A stretch of DNA of 64,000 nucleotides, from positions 1 through 64,000 of the forward strand of contig CAYMEK010000011.1 in NCBI GenBank assembly GCA_964389305.1, in the 5' to 3' direction. A program made the translations under genes and the position numbers. Numbering within the stretch: the first letter of the stretch is position 1; each line of letters begins with the position of its first letter. Positions 19,232-27,882 of the stretch are shown here, piece after piece. The DNA is from CAYMEK01 sp964389305. GTDB taxonomy: Bacteria > Spirochaetota > Spirochaetia > SZUA-6 > DRHE01. Under the pieces are notes generated by a model. That model searched no databases and had not been told where the DNA came from. It saw nothing but the letters and a program-made list of their open reading frames with translations.

Positions 19232-19612
19232 CTAGATGGTCCGGGTGCGGCCGTTGCCCGCATCCCGTTCGTGTAATCTTTTCAGGTCGTCACAGGTTAG
19301 ATGAAGTAGATCCATGGTTCGGAAGATCCGAGGCAGCTCCCGGCGGATGAAGTTGCGCTTCTTCAGATCCAGGGTCTTGTCGTAGGCGTCCTCGGCCACG
19401 AAGTAGCCGATTCCGCGCTGGTTGTAGATGATGCTCAGATCCTGGAGATAACCGTAGGAACGCATCACCGTATTGGGATTCACCTCGATTGCCTCGGCCA
19501 GCTCGCGGATCGAGGGGATGCGCTCGCCGGGCTTCCAGGATCCCGATAGAATTCGCTCGCTGATGTGATCGGCGATCTGCAGATAGATTGCCTGGTTCTC
19601 CCGGAACTCCAT
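19232..19612 (-). CDS. GntR-family transcriptional regulator, YtrA subfamily
   Basis: A 126-residue protein. The N-terminal winged-helix domain shows the GntR signature IYLQIADHISERI, GERIPSIRELAEAIEVNPNTVMRSY. Only a short two-helix C-terminus follows, the mark of the YtrA subfamily, which typically represses a linked ABC-transporter operon. It starts 2 bases after the permease stop. A matching inverted repeat lies over the operon promoter at 21311-21338, consistent with autorepression. Confidence 0.9.
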   Translation of the reverse strand: MEFRENQAIYLQIADHISERILSGSWKPGERIPSIRELAEAIEVNPNTVMRSYGYLQDLSIIYNQRGIGYFVAEDAYDKTLDLKKRNFIRRELPRIFRTMDLLHLTCDDLKRLHERDAGNGRTRTI

Positions 19613-19614
19613 GC

Positions 19615-20419
19615 TTATACCTCAGTCTCGCGCAGGCGCAGGTAGCTCACCACCCAGCCTATAGGGGCGACGGCCACCCAGAAGAGGACCTTGATCACCT
19701 GCAGGAATCGCTCCGCCAGCGGTGTCAGGACCCTCTCCATCTCCCCGGCGCGGCCCAGCTCGTTCAGGTAGGGTTGGAGCATCATTCGCCCGCCTTCGGC
19801 GTAATCTCGGAAGATGATCCACAGGATCACGCCGGCCAGGATACTCAAGACAATGGTGAACAGAACCAGATACAGAGAGGTCTTGATGAAGGCCAGCCTG
19901 CGAAAATAGATCGAGCCCACCAGGAACACGGACTGGCAGACCAGGTAGGCCGCCACGGCCAGCAGGATGTCCCGCTGCCAGGGGTTGAAAAACGGGTGCC
20001 CGTAGCCGAAGATCAACCTGTTGAGTCCTTCCGCCGCCGAGGAAGCGGCTGTAATAGAAGATCAGGCTGCCGGCGGCGTAGCCGATCGAGGTCACCAGGA
20101 GCTTGCTCAGGAATTTCTCTAGCACGGAACCGGGCAGGGTCAGATAGAACACGCCCCGGCCGTTGAGGTGCAGCTCCTTGAAGATCAGGCTGGTGACGAT
20201 AAAGCCGCCGATGAACAGCAGCTCGATGTAGAGCGTGCCGTGTATGGGTCTGAGATTCCCGGACAGGGCGGAGAGCACGGAGATCAGGATCACGAATCCG
20301 CCCACCGCCAGCATGGCCACGATCACAGTTCGGTAGCCGGCGCTGAAATCCCTGCGCAGCAGCAGTCCCAGGCGGCGCAGGCTCAGTACTTCGGCCAGGC
20401 CTTTTTTCGCCTTTTTCAT
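19615..20419 (-). pseudogene. ABC-2-like permease, reading frame broken by a single frameshift
   Basis: The ATG at 20419 has a GAGGAGG Shine-Dalgarno and opens a frame coding MKKAKKGLAEVL and about three transmembrane segments as far as IFYYSRFL. From about 20031-20040 (a GGCGGCGG run on the coding strand) the sense continues one frame over as AAEGLNRLIFGYG, with three further membrane segments to the stop at 19615. Read through, the product would be about 267 residues with six TM helices, a normal permease partner for the upstream ATPase. The interruption may be a real mutation, slippage in the repeat, or an assembly error. Neighbouring genes are intact and tightly spaced, which argues for recent origin or error. 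Confidence 0.8.
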
Positions 20420-20420
20420 G

Positions 20421-21296
20421 TCATACCTCCTCGTTGACCGTGCGGGCCGCCGGCCGCTCGAACAGCTCCCGGACACGCTGGCGGTTGCCGATGACCGTGT
20501 TGAACAGCGTTTCCAAGTCCAGGCGCGTCTCTTCGCCGCTGAAGTTCTCCCTGACCACCAGGTAGCCGCCCAGCGTCTTGTCCGAGTACAGCACCTCTGC
20601 GGGAGCGGGTTCAACAGGCTCGAGCTCAACCTGCAGCCGGCGGGTGACCTCGTGCATGGGTTGCTGGAAGATGATCGAACCCTCGTCGAGAATGATAATG
20701 GGATCGATCAGGTTTTCCATATCCCGGACCTGGTGTGTGGAGATCAGGATGATCCTGTGTTTCTCCCCCGCCCTGGCCAGGAGCTTCCGGAACTGGCTTT
20801 TGGACGGGATGTCCAGCCCGTTGGTCGGCTCGTCTAGCAGCAGCAGCCGGCATCCGGTAGCCAGTCCGAAAGCCAGCAGGAACTTTTTCTTCTGTCCGTA
20901 CGAGAACTCGGAGAGCTTCTTGCCACGTTCCAGGGTGAACTCCTGCTGGTATTCCCCGAAGGCGCCTGCGCTGAAGCGAGGGTAGAATGGAGCGTAGATC
21001 CGCAGGTACTGCTCCATGGTTAGCGGGGGTACGAAGAATTCCTCGGGCAGAAAATAGAGGTCTTCGAGCAGGCTGGCCGGTCTTCTTTCGGGGGGATAAC
21101 CCAACACCTGGCAGGACCCAGCCTGTGGGAAACGCAGCCCGCAGACCAGCTTCAACAGCGTGGTCTTACCTGCGCCGTTTTTGCCCAGAAGCCCGTATAT
21201 ATTGCCTGGCTCCAACGAGAGATCCAGATTGTTGAAAAGGCGTTTTCTACCATACCCGAAAGACAGGCTGCTGATTACGATACCCGTCTCCGTCAC
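20421..21296 (-). CDS. ABC transporter ATP-binding protein, YtrB-like
   Basis: A 291-residue ATPase. Walker A is GLLGKNGAGKTTLLKL (near residue 33), the signature FSYGQKKKFLLA, Walker B CRLLLLDEPTNGLD, and the switch His in ILISTHQVRDMENL. The start is GTG with an AAGGAGG Shine-Dalgarno 6 bases upstream. First gene of the operon ABC ATPase, permease, GntR, small membrane protein. YtrB-like systems are often induced by envelope stress or cell-wall antibiotics; the substrate here is unknown. Confidence 0.92.
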   Translation of the reverse strand: MTETGIVISSLSFGYGRKRLFNNLDLSLEPGNIYGLLGKNGAGKTTLLKLVCGLRFPQAGSCQVLGYPPERRPASLLEDLYFLPEEFFVPPLTMEQYLRIYAPFYPRFSAGAFGEYQQEFTLERGKKLSEFSYGQKKKFLLAFGLATGCRLLLLDEPTNGLDIPSKSQFRKLLARAGEKHRIILISTHQVRDMENLIDPIIILDEGSIIFQQPMHEVTRRLQVELEPVEPAPAEVLYSDKTLGGYLVVRENFSGEETRLDLETLFNTVIGNRQRVRELFERPAARTVNEEV

Positions 21297-21310
21297 TGTG
21301 ATCCTCCTTA

Positions 21311-21338
21311 CTAGTGTACTACTGAACTATTATACTAG
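21311..21338. promoter_or_regulatory. Candidate YtrA/GntR operator over the ABC operon promoter
   Basis: CTAGTGTA-N12-TATACTAG is an inverted repeat with one mismatch. The arm AGTGTA matches the half-site reported for YtrA-type operators (AGTGTA...TACACT). On the minus strand the right arm overlaps a TATAAT -10 box (21329-21334). The element sits just upstream of the Shine-Dalgarno of the ABC ATPase gene, so binding should block transcription. Confidence 0.6.
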
Positions 21339-21391
21339 GAATGTAATACAATTGATCCAGGTTGTCAAGCGTTTGGTGAAAAAAAGAAGCC

Positions 21392-22300
21392 CTAGGAATG
21401 AGAGTCCTGCTGTCGTCCGAGCTTAAAACGTGCTGGAGGAAACAACGCCGGAACCTCCTGCATATAGCGGGAGTATTCCGGCCGGCGCTTGAGCAGGTGG
21501 CGGTCCATCATGGGGATACTGATTCCGAGAAAAAGACCGGTTACGACCAGGGCTCCGACGGCCGTCCACCAGTACCCGGGGGCGGCAGCCAGGGCGAACA
21601 GGTACAGGCCCCACCAGAAAGAGATTTCTCCCAGGTAATTCGGGTGACGGCAGAGCCCCCACAGGCCGCTCGCCAGTATCCGCTCGCCGTGCCCGCCGCT
21701 CTGGATAAAGCGGTGGAGCTGGCGGTCGGAGGCGGCCTCCAGGACGATAGCCCCCAGTGTCACCAGGAAAGCCGCGGCATCCAGCGGATTGAGATTTCTG
21801 CCGGCGGCTGTGCCGGAGCGCATCACGGCGTACAGGGGAAGGCAACCCAGAAAGACGGCCAGGGTGGGGAAGAGATGGATGCCGAGGAAGCTGACCGGCC
21901 AGTACCAGGAACGGCAGCGCCGCCGCAAGTCGACGTAGCGCCAGTCCTCGTGCTCGATCCCCCGCCATTGACGCGCCCAATTCAATGTCAGACGCACCGA
22001 CCAAACCAGGATCAGGATCAAGGCGATCAGGGAGCGGAGGCCGGGAGCTCGCTCGTATCCGGAAATCCACAGCCAGTACAGAGCAATCAGCGGCGGAGCT
22101 ACGCTCCAATACGGATCGTAGAGGCTGGAGTTGTTGAACGCTGCGCTGAAGGCGAACACGGCCGCGGTGGCGGCCAGATCGGCCACAAAAGCAATCAACA
22201 CCGGATGGCCTCCTGCCAAAGGCAAGACGGCGAGAATGGCCGCCAAAGCGGCGGCCAGGTACACGGCTAGACATAGCAGCAATGCGCGTCTTTTGCTCAT
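21392..22300 (-). CDS. DUF1295 membrane protein (steroid 5-alpha-reductase/isoprenylcysteine methyltransferase-like)
   Basis: The product is 302 residues from ATG 22300, preceded by GGAGGAG; a longer open frame to 22456 runs through the tandem repeats and is rejected. It has six to seven hydrophobic helices. The family motifs are YDPYWSVAPPLIALYW, RHPNYLGEISFWWGLYLF (the C-terminal cofactor-binding signature) and EYSRYMQEVPALFP. Relatives reduce or methylate lipid-like substrates, but bacterial DUF1295 members are mostly uncharacterised. It stands alone on the minus strand. Confidence 0.85.
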   Translation of the reverse strand: MSKRRALLLCLAVYLAAALAAILAVLPLAGGHPVLIAFVADLAATAAVFAFSAAFNNSSLYDPYWSVAPPLIALYWLWISGYERAPGLRSLIALILILVWSVRLTLNWARQWRGIEHEDWRYVDLRRRCRSWYWPVSFLGIHLFPTLAVFLGCLPLYAVMRSGTAAGRNLNPLDAAAFLVTLGAIVLEAASDRQLHRFIQSGGHGERILASGLWGLCRHPNYLGEISFWWGLYLFALAAAPGYWWTAVGALVVTGLFLGISIPMMDRHLLKRRPEYSRYMQEVPALFPPARFKLGRQQDSHS

Positions 22301-22755
22301 CCCTGCAGCTCCTCCCGGGGCGTCAGAATTCTTCTCTGCCGCCAGGCTGACTCCATGAAAACGGATATATACCTTGCCTGTCAAGGCTTTCAGGGCGTCG
22401 GGAGAAGCTGGGGCGCCAAGAGGTCTGGGGGGCGTCGGGAGAAGCTGGGGCGCCAAGAGGTCTGGGGTGTCGGGAGAAGCTGGGGCGCCAAGAGGTCTGG
22501 AGCGTCGGGGGGAAAAGGGGGCGCGTTAAAGGGTAGCTCTGAAGGCGCTGGGGGTTGGTGCCGCCGGCGGGTGGCGAGGGGGTCCAGGGCTCGGGTAGGG
22601 CCGCGCCGGCTGGCTTGACGGGTTTACTGTTTTGTAACTACTCTTGCAGACACGAAGCGGGAGGGTGGCGCCGGGGACCGGAACAGGCGTACCCGCCTCG
22701 CGCAAATCTGCAGGAATCGGCTTGGAGCAAATAGAGACTTAAAAAGGAGTCCATC
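22301..22755. other. 455-bp spacer, mostly GC-rich and featureless apart from a tandem repeat
   Basis: The region separates divergent genes. Its left half contains the tandem repeat at 22395-22512. A possible promoter for the outer-membrane gene is TTGACG at 22615 with TACTCT 18 bases on. I see no convincing ORF in it. Confidence 0.5.
22395..22512. repeat. Tandem repeat, 35-37 bp period, three copies plus a degenerate fourth
   Basis: The unit begins GCGTCGGGAGAAGCTGGGGC and continues CGCCAAGAGGTCTGG. Copies start at 22395, 22432 and 22467, and a degraded one at 22502. Spacing varies by two bases at a G-run. The copies are contiguous with no unique spacers, so this is not CRISPR. Confidence 0.85.
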
Positions 22756-23316
22756 ATGAGAAAACAGCTCGTTTTTCCCCTGACATTGCTGCTCTTGGCG
22801 GGAATAGCCTTTCCGCTAAGCGTGCAGGCCCAGGAAGAACAGAAGGGCCTCAGCCTGAAGGGTAAAAAGGTGGGATTGATCTTCAACCTCAGCAGCCTGC
22901 TGGTGGATATCATCGACGAGCACTCTGACAACGTCCAGGGAGGACTTGGCTTGAAAATGTGGCTCGGGCAGAAGACAGCCCTGCGTGGAATTTGCGACTT
23001 TTTCCACCTTAGAGATTCCGACCTGGACGTCACTAAAACCACATTCGGCATCAGTGCCGCCCTGGAATATCACTTCCTCCAGCGCAGGGTTTCGCCGTAC
23101 GGAGGCGGTATTGCAGGCACGCGGATTTCTACAGGAACTACGAACAACCTGGCCCTATACTTCGGCGCACTCCTTGGTGCGGAGATCGATATTATTGAGA
23201 ACCTGGCTCTGTTCGGCGAATACAACCTCCTGGTTACAGTGGACGAGCCGCAATTTGCGATCGATCTCGGCATCGGGAACAATGCCCAGATCGGGATTGT
23301 CGTTTATCTGAATTAG
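22756..23316 (+). CDS. Small outer-membrane beta-barrel-like protein
   Basis: A 186-residue product with a clear Sec signal (basic MRKQ, hydrophobic core, cleavage after SVQA). The mature part has alternating hydrophobic/polar strands (GLIFNLSSLLVDI, ALEYHFLQRRVSPYGGG, ALYFGALLGAEIDI, ALFGEYNLLVTV) ending in the strand IGIVVYLN. This pattern fits an 8-strand OmpA/OmpW-like porin domain. An AAGGAG Shine-Dalgarno precedes the ATG. No specific family is recognised. It is monocistronic and lies just before the flagellar operon. Confidence 0.7.
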   Translation: MRKQLVFPLTLLLLAGIAFPLSVQAQEEQKGLSLKGKKVGLIFNLSSLLVDIIDEHSDNVQGGLGLKMWLGQKTALRGICDFFHLRDSDLDVTKTTFGISAALEYHFLQRRVSPYGGGIAGTRISTGTTNNLALYFGALLGAEIDIIENLALFGEYNLLVTVDEPQFAIDLGIGNNAQIGIVVYLN

Positions 23317-23423
23317 GGCCGCGCCGGCTTTTCATTCCCGCCAAAGCCCCTCTTCGCTCACCTCGGTTCGGCTCGCAAGCAGCGGCTACGACGCCTGGCG
23401 GACCGGCGGATAGGCAAAAAGGC

Positions 23424-23451
23424 TAAGCAGCGCCTGCGCGCCTTCCGACAA
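23424..23451 (+). promoter_or_regulatory. Possible flagellar sigma-28 promoter before flgN
   Basis: TAAG, a 16-base spacer and TCCGACAA lie 20 bases before the flgN start. They resemble the sigma-28 (FliA/SigD) consensus TAAA-N15-GCCGATAA, with mismatches. Confidence 0.4.
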
Positions 23452-23471
23452 TATCAGAAGAGGAGAATAAC

Positions 23472-23960
23472 GTGCAGAGTATACCGCTTAAGCGAGCCCT
23501 CCGGCAGGAGGCAGAGAGCCTTAGGGCCTTCGCCGCCCTGCAGAACAACCTGCAGCAGGCGATAAGCAGACGCCAGTGGACGGAGCTCGATCGAGAGATC
23601 GATGCGCTTCGCCGCCTGGCGGACAAGATCGAGGTGATGGAGGAAAGCCGCCTCCAGGCCTTCGAGGCGCTTCGCGAAGCCCTCAACGCCGAACCGCGAG
23701 AGGGATTCACCGCGCTGGCGTTCCGTCTTCCGGCTGAAGAACGGGACGAGCTGATCGGCTTGTACAGGAGCTTGAAAGCGGCGGTGGTCAGGGTCAAGGC
23801 CAGCGCCGGGCTTTTGTCCTACTACATAGGATCGATGTCCGATGCGCTGCGCCAGATTGTCGAGGAGCTGTTTCCCCATCGCAAGGGCAGGCTTTACTCC
23901 CGTACGGGCAAGACCAAGGAAGCGGGGGACGAGTCCCTGATGCTGTACGGAAACGCCTAG
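23472..23960 (+). CDS. flgN: FlgN-type flagellar export chaperone
   Basis: A 162-residue, highly helical, charged protein in the position where FlgN is expected, directly before flgK-flgL. The C-terminal segment RKGRLYSRTGKTKE with a late serine resembles the FlgN tail that binds hook-associated proteins. FlgN escorts FlgK and FlgL to the flagellar secretion gate. The start is GTG with GAGGAG 6 bases upstream. The gap to flgK is 11 bases. Identification rests on context and composition more than on conserved residues. Confidence 0.78.
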   Translation: MQSIPLKRALRQEAESLRAFAALQNNLQQAISRRQWTELDREIDALRRLADKIEVMEESRLQAFEALREALNAEPREGFTALAFRLPAEERDELIGLYRSLKAAVVRVKASAGLLSYYIGSMSDALRQIVEELFPHRKGRLYSRTGKTKEAGDESLMLYGNA

Positions 23961-23971
23961 GAGGACAAGCC

Positions 23972-25840
23972 GTGCCGTCGACGTTTGCAGGAATAGAGAT
24001 AGGAAAGCGCAGCCTCATCGGCCATACCCTGGGTCTGAATACCATCGGGCACAACCTGAGCAATGCTTCGGTGGAGGGCTACAGCCGGCAGCGGGTGGAA
24101 ATGAAGGCTACCGATCCGATCTATATGCCCGGTCTGAACCGCGAGCTGTATCCCGGGCAGCTCGGCCAGGGCATGGAGGTCAGCCGCATCGAGCGTGTTC
24201 GCGATCTGCTGCTGGAAGGTAGAATCATCAATGAGACTGCCGGGGAGGGTTACTGGGGCGCTCGGGACAAGTATGTGCTGCTGCTGGAGCAGATCTACAA
24301 CGAGCCGACCGAAGTATCGGTTCGCTCTCTGATGGACCGGTTTTGGGAATCCTGGCAGGAGCTGTCCATCAATCCCACCGAGGTGGGTGCTCGCACCGCG
24401 GTGCTGCAGAGGGGCAAAGCCCTCATCGACGCCATCCACAACCGCTATTTCCGGTTGAAAGAGACCCGGGACATGATCGAAGGGGATGTACTGGCCGGGG
24501 TAGCCGAGGTCAACGATCTTGCCCGGAAGATCGCCGCGTTGAACGAGCAGATCATCAAGATCGAAGCCCTGGGGGACAATCCCAATGACCTCTATGACCA
24601 GCGCGACCTGCTGGCCGGCCGGCTGGCCGAGCTGGTGGACATCTCCATCGGTAATCAGGATCCCGACGAGTACGTGATCTACACGGGAGGCCGGCACCTG
24701 GTCCAGGGCCGGGAGTATAGCGAGCTGGTGCCCGTAGCCGACGTGGAAAACGACAGCTATTCCAGGGTCATCTGGGGAACCACCGGTGATGAGCTGGAGC
24801 TGCGCGGCGGCAAGCTGGCCGGGCTGCTGGAGCTGCGCGACGTCGATGCCCGCGGCGAGATCCAGAAGCTCGATCTGATGACCGTCACCTTCATCGATTT
24901 GGTGAACGAGATCCACAGCCGTTCCTACGGGTTGAACGGCAGAACCGGCATCGATTTCTTCTCCGAGTACCCATTCATCAACAATCTGGCGGGCAACTAT
25001 GATAGAAACGGGGATGGGGAGTACGATTCCAGCTACATCTATCGCATCAACGGCACCAACACCCTCGACCCCAAGGAGCAGGTTGGCCTGCGGGGAACCC
25101 TGATCCTGCCGGGGGCCCGGGAGAACGTGCTGGTGGATTATTTCCCCACCGATACCGTTCAGGATGTCATCTGGCGCATCAACACCTCGGGAGCCGAAGT
25201 GGCAGCCCGGCTGAATCGGGAAGGTCAGTTGACCATTACCGGCACTCCCGCCGAGGACACGGCCAATCCCGATTTCGTGATCCGCCACCTCGAGGATACG
25301 GGACAGCTGCTGGTCGGCTACGCCGGCATGCTTCAGGCGAGCGGCCCGCAGGGCGCTTTCGACTGGGAGGGCGCCGACGCCGTGCTGGCGCTGGTACCCG
25401 ACGCCCGCTACGCGGTGGCTCCCCAGTCTCACCCGGCCGGCTGGATCGAGGTCAACCCCGCCCTGGCCAGGGATCCGTTGTCGGTGGCCAGTGCTGTTCA
25501 GGGAGGCGGGGAGGCTTTCGAGGACGGCTCGGCGGCCTTGGCTATCGCCAATCTGCGCACCGCTCCGGTTATGCTCGGCGCCAGCGGCAGCTTCGACGAG
25601 TATTTCTCGGCTGCGGTCACCGATGTCGGCCTGCGGGGGGAGATAGCGCAGACCGCACTGCAAACCCAGAGCCTGGTTTTGAAGGAGCTGAAGGATATGC
25701 GGGAGTCCCTCTCCGGAGTAAACATCGATGAAGAGCTGGCCAACATGATCAAGTATCAGCACGGGTATTCGGCGGCGGCCCGCTTCGTGACCGAGGTGGA
25801 CCGGATGATCGATACCATCATCAATCGAATGGCGGTGTGA
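23972..25840 (+). CDS. flgK: Flagellar hook-associated protein 1
   Basis: A 622-residue HAP1. The N-terminus FAGIEIGKRSLIGHTLGLNT is followed by the flagellar rod/hook signature GHNLSNASVEGYSRQRVEM. The C-terminus carries the coiled D0 helix SLSGVNIDEELANMIKYQHG, then SAAARFVTEVDRMIDTIINRM. FlgK forms the first junction ring between hook and filament. The start is GTG with an AGGAGG Shine-Dalgarno. It lies 6 bases before flgL in the order flgN-flgK-flgL-fliW-csrA. Confidence 0.96.
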   Translation: MPSTFAGIEIGKRSLIGHTLGLNTIGHNLSNASVEGYSRQRVEMKATDPIYMPGLNRELYPGQLGQGMEVSRIERVRDLLLEGRIINETAGEGYWGARDKYVLLLEQIYNEPTEVSVRSLMDRFWESWQELSINPTEVGARTAVLQRGKALIDAIHNRYFRLKETRDMIEGDVLAGVAEVNDLARKIAALNEQIIKIEALGDNPNDLYDQRDLLAGRLAELVDISIGNQDPDEYVIYTGGRHLVQGREYSELVPVADVENDSYSRVIWGTTGDELELRGGKLAGLLELRDVDARGEIQKLDLMTVTFIDLVNEIHSRSYGLNGRTGIDFFSEYPFINNLAGNYDRNGDGEYDSSYIYRINGTNTLDPKEQVGLRGTLILPGARENVLVDYFPTDTVQDVIWRINTSGAEVAARLNREGQLTITGTPAEDTANPDFVIRHLEDTGQLLVGYAGMLQASGPQGAFDWEGADAVLALVPDARYAVAPQSHPAGWIEVNPALARDPLSVASAVQGGGEAFEDGSAALAIANLRTAPVMLGASGSFDEYFSAAVTDVGLRGEIAQTALQTQSLVLKELKDMRESLSGVNIDEELANMIKYQHGYSAAARFVTEVDRMIDTIINRMAV

Positions 25841-25846
25841 TAGACT

Positions 25847-27094
25847 ATGAAGCGTATCAGTACCAACATGCCCAATTTTGACATGAGCTACTACATGCGG
25901 CTGCGGGAATGGCAGATGAACGAGCTGCAGAACAAGATGGCCGCCCAAACCCGGCTGAAGAACCTGCGCGACGATCCGGTTGCAGCCGGGCATGCGGTTC
26001 GCTACCAGTCGAAAACCGCCCGGCTGGCGCGCTTCGTAGAGAACATCGGCAAGGTCCGGGGAGACCTTTCCTTGAGCGAAGCGAACATTCGTTCCGGGAT
26101 CGACATGCTGCAGAGGATCCGTGAGCTGGCTGTGCAGAGCGCCAACGGTATTTACAGTGAAGAGCAGATGGCCTACATGGGCCAGGAAATCGACCAGTTG
26201 CTGAGGGAGTTTATCGAGATCGCCAATTCCAAGGACGGAAAGGGCAACTATCTGTTTTCCGGGTTCCGCAGCAAGATCGAGCCATTCCGCGTTCACACCG
26301 GGCGGGTCGAGGGCAGCCGGGAGTCCGAAGTCATCACCTCCGTGGAATACGTCGGTGATATCGGCCGCAACCGGGGCGAAATAGATGAGATGGCCAGTCT
26401 CGACTTCCGCCTGCCGGGAAACTACGTGTTCTGGGCCGAACGGCAGCAGCTGTACTCCTCGGTGGAGTCTCTGACCTACAGGGTTCAGGCGGACTCCGTG
26501 ATCCGCATCGACGGGGTGGAGATCCAGTTGAAAGAGGGAGATAACATCTACGCCATTATCGACAAAATCAACGCCTCCGAAGCGCCGGTAAAGGCCAGAC
26601 TCGATCCGGTGGAAAACTCGCTGGCTCTTGAAGCCACTTTCGCTCACCAGATCTGGCCGCAGGATCTCGAAGGCACAGTGCTGCAGGATCTGGGCATCGT
26701 GGCCCGGGGAGCGGGCGCTCCGCCTCTCAACATCGCGGATTCTGCGGCTGTATTCGGCGGATCGGTCTTCGATATGATCATTGCCTTGCGCAATGGGATG
26801 TACAGGGGGGAGATCCATCGTATAGGCGGCGACGGCTTGAGGGGGATCGACGACTCCATCGAAGCCCTCACGGCCCATCTGGCTGAGATCGGCTCGAAAG
26901 ACAGCCGGCTGCAGGTCACGGAGCGGCGCCTGGAGCACGAACGACCAGAGTATATAAGCTTCTTGGCAAAAGAGGCTGATCTGGACATCACCAAGGCGAT
27001 CACCGATCTGAAGTTGCTGGAGCACGTGCATCAGGCGGCCACCGGCACCGCTGCCCGCATCCTGCAGCCTACACTCCTCGATTTCCTACGCTAG
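25847..27094 (+). CDS. flgL: Flagellar hook-associated protein 3
   Basis: A 415-residue HAP3. The N-terminal flagellin-like helices include RLREWQMNELQNKMAAQ, NLRDDPVAAGHAVRY and LQRIRELAVQSANGIYSEEQ. The C-terminal helix ends LLEHVHQAATGTAARILQPTLLDFLR. FlgL joins FlgK to the filament. It is longer than enterobacterial FlgL (about 317) because of a larger variable middle domain, as seen in spirochaetes. It lies 6 bases downstream of flgK, with a 99-base gap before fliW that may hold a separate promoter. Confidence 0.95.
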   Translation: MKRISTNMPNFDMSYYMRLREWQMNELQNKMAAQTRLKNLRDDPVAAGHAVRYQSKTARLARFVENIGKVRGDLSLSEANIRSGIDMLQRIRELAVQSANGIYSEEQMAYMGQEIDQLLREFIEIANSKDGKGNYLFSGFRSKIEPFRVHTGRVEGSRESEVITSVEYVGDIGRNRGEIDEMASLDFRLPGNYVFWAERQQLYSSVESLTYRVQADSVIRIDGVEIQLKEGDNIYAIIDKINASEAPVKARLDPVENSLALEATFAHQIWPQDLEGTVLQDLGIVARGAGAPPLNIADSAAVFGGSVFDMIIALRNGMYRGEIHRIGGDGLRGIDDSIEALTAHLAEIGSKDSRLQVTERRLEHERPEYISFLAKEADLDITKAITDLKLLEHVHQAATGTAARILQPTLLDFLR

Positions 27095-27193
27095 GCTTCG
27101 AGCCGGTGAGACCACCAGACGCCCGCCCGATCGCGCCCGGCCGGCAACGGGTTATGTCGCGGCGATCTGTAGGGTAGTATAGAAGGGGAAAAC

Positions 27194-27634
27194 ATGAGAG
27201 TCGTTACCAAAGCTTACGGTCCAGTTGAGGTAGATGAGAGGCAGAAAATCTTCTTTCCCCACGGGATCCTGGGCTTTGAAAAGCTCAACAGTTATGTGCT
27301 GCTCGATGCTCTGCAGCAGCCTTTCTACTGGCTCCAATCCATGGAGGTGCCGGAGGTTGCCTTTGTGCTGATCAATCCCCGGATCTTCCGGTCTGACTAT
27401 ACCCTGGAAGTCCCCCAGGAAGAGCTGACGGAGATCGGCATCGACGACCCGGGCAAAATCCTCGACCTTGCCATTGTAACCATTCCGGATAACCCTATGG
27501 AAATGACCGCCAACCTTCAGGGTCCGATCATAATAAACAAGGAAACGCGGGTCGGCCGGCAGTCGATTTCCTCGAACCCGCAGTGGGAAGTACGCCATCC
27601 TATTTTAAAAGAGCTGGCCGCCGTAGGAAAGTAA
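27194..27634 (+). CDS. fliW: Flagellar assembly factor FliW
   Basis: A 146-residue protein with the FliW pattern: KAYGPVEVDERQKIFFPHGI, LGFEKLNSYVLL, WLQSMEVPEVAFVLINP, and a C-terminal LQGPIIINKETRVGRQ. FliW binds flagellin and antagonises CsrA allosterically, so free flagellin shuts down its own translation. Its stop lies 2 bases before csrA, the classic fliW-csrA pairing. An AAGGGG Shine-Dalgarno precedes the ATG. Confidence 0.96.
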   Translation: MRVVTKAYGPVEVDERQKIFFPHGILGFEKLNSYVLLDALQQPFYWLQSMEVPEVAFVLINPRIFRSDYTLEVPQEELTEIGIDDPGKILDLAIVTIPDNPMEMTANLQGPIIINKETRVGRQSISSNPQWEVRHPILKELAAVGK

Positions 27635-27636
27635 CT

Positions 27637-27882
27637 ATGCTGATTCTCTCCCGTAAAGTGGACGAACGGATCATGATCGGAGACGATGTCGAAGTCTCGG
27701 TCATCGACATCAAGGGAGATCAGGTGAAGATCGGGATCTCGGCGCCGCGGGACATCAAGGTTTATCGAAAAGAAGTATACCAGGCCATCCAACAGGAAAA
27801 CATCCAGGCCGTGAAAGCCAAACCATCGGCTTTGCCCGAGTGGAAACGCGTCGTGGACAAGGCTACCCGCCGGAAAAGCTGA
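27637..27882 (+). CDS. csrA: Carbon storage regulator / translational repressor CsrA
   Basis: An 81-residue protein starting MLILSRKVDERIMIGDDVEV; the open frame upstream to 27583 belongs to fliW. The RNA-binding strands LILSRKVDE and KVGISAP-type KIGISAPRDIKVYRKEVY are intact. The C-terminal tail is longer and more basic than E. coli CsrA (61 residues), as usual in FliW-regulated CsrAs where FliW binds the C-terminus. It binds GGA-loop hairpins; candidate targets are the flaB leaders at 34841-34878 and 35955-35999. The 3' end overlaps convergent tsaB by 20 bases. Confidence 0.96.
   Translation: MLILSRKVDERIMIGDDVEVSVIDIKGDQVKIGISAPRDIKVYRKEVYQAIQQENIQAVKAKPSALPEWKRVVDKATRRKS

Noticed and set aside
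22395..22512. CRISPR array
   Set aside because: Units are contiguous with no unique spacers and no cas genes nearby; a simple tandem repeat.
22355..22618. An 87-codon plus-strand frame across the tandem repeat
   Set aside because: It only reflects the repeat units (glycine/arginine-rich, repeating REKLGRQEV-like blocks) and has no start signal.
23957..27031. A 1024-codon open frame antisense to flgK and flgL
   Set aside because: It lies opposite two unmistakable flagellar genes. Its translation is low-complexity, rich in His, Gln, Val, Asp and Gly, with no domain. It is an effect of GC-rich codon use leaving few antisense stops.
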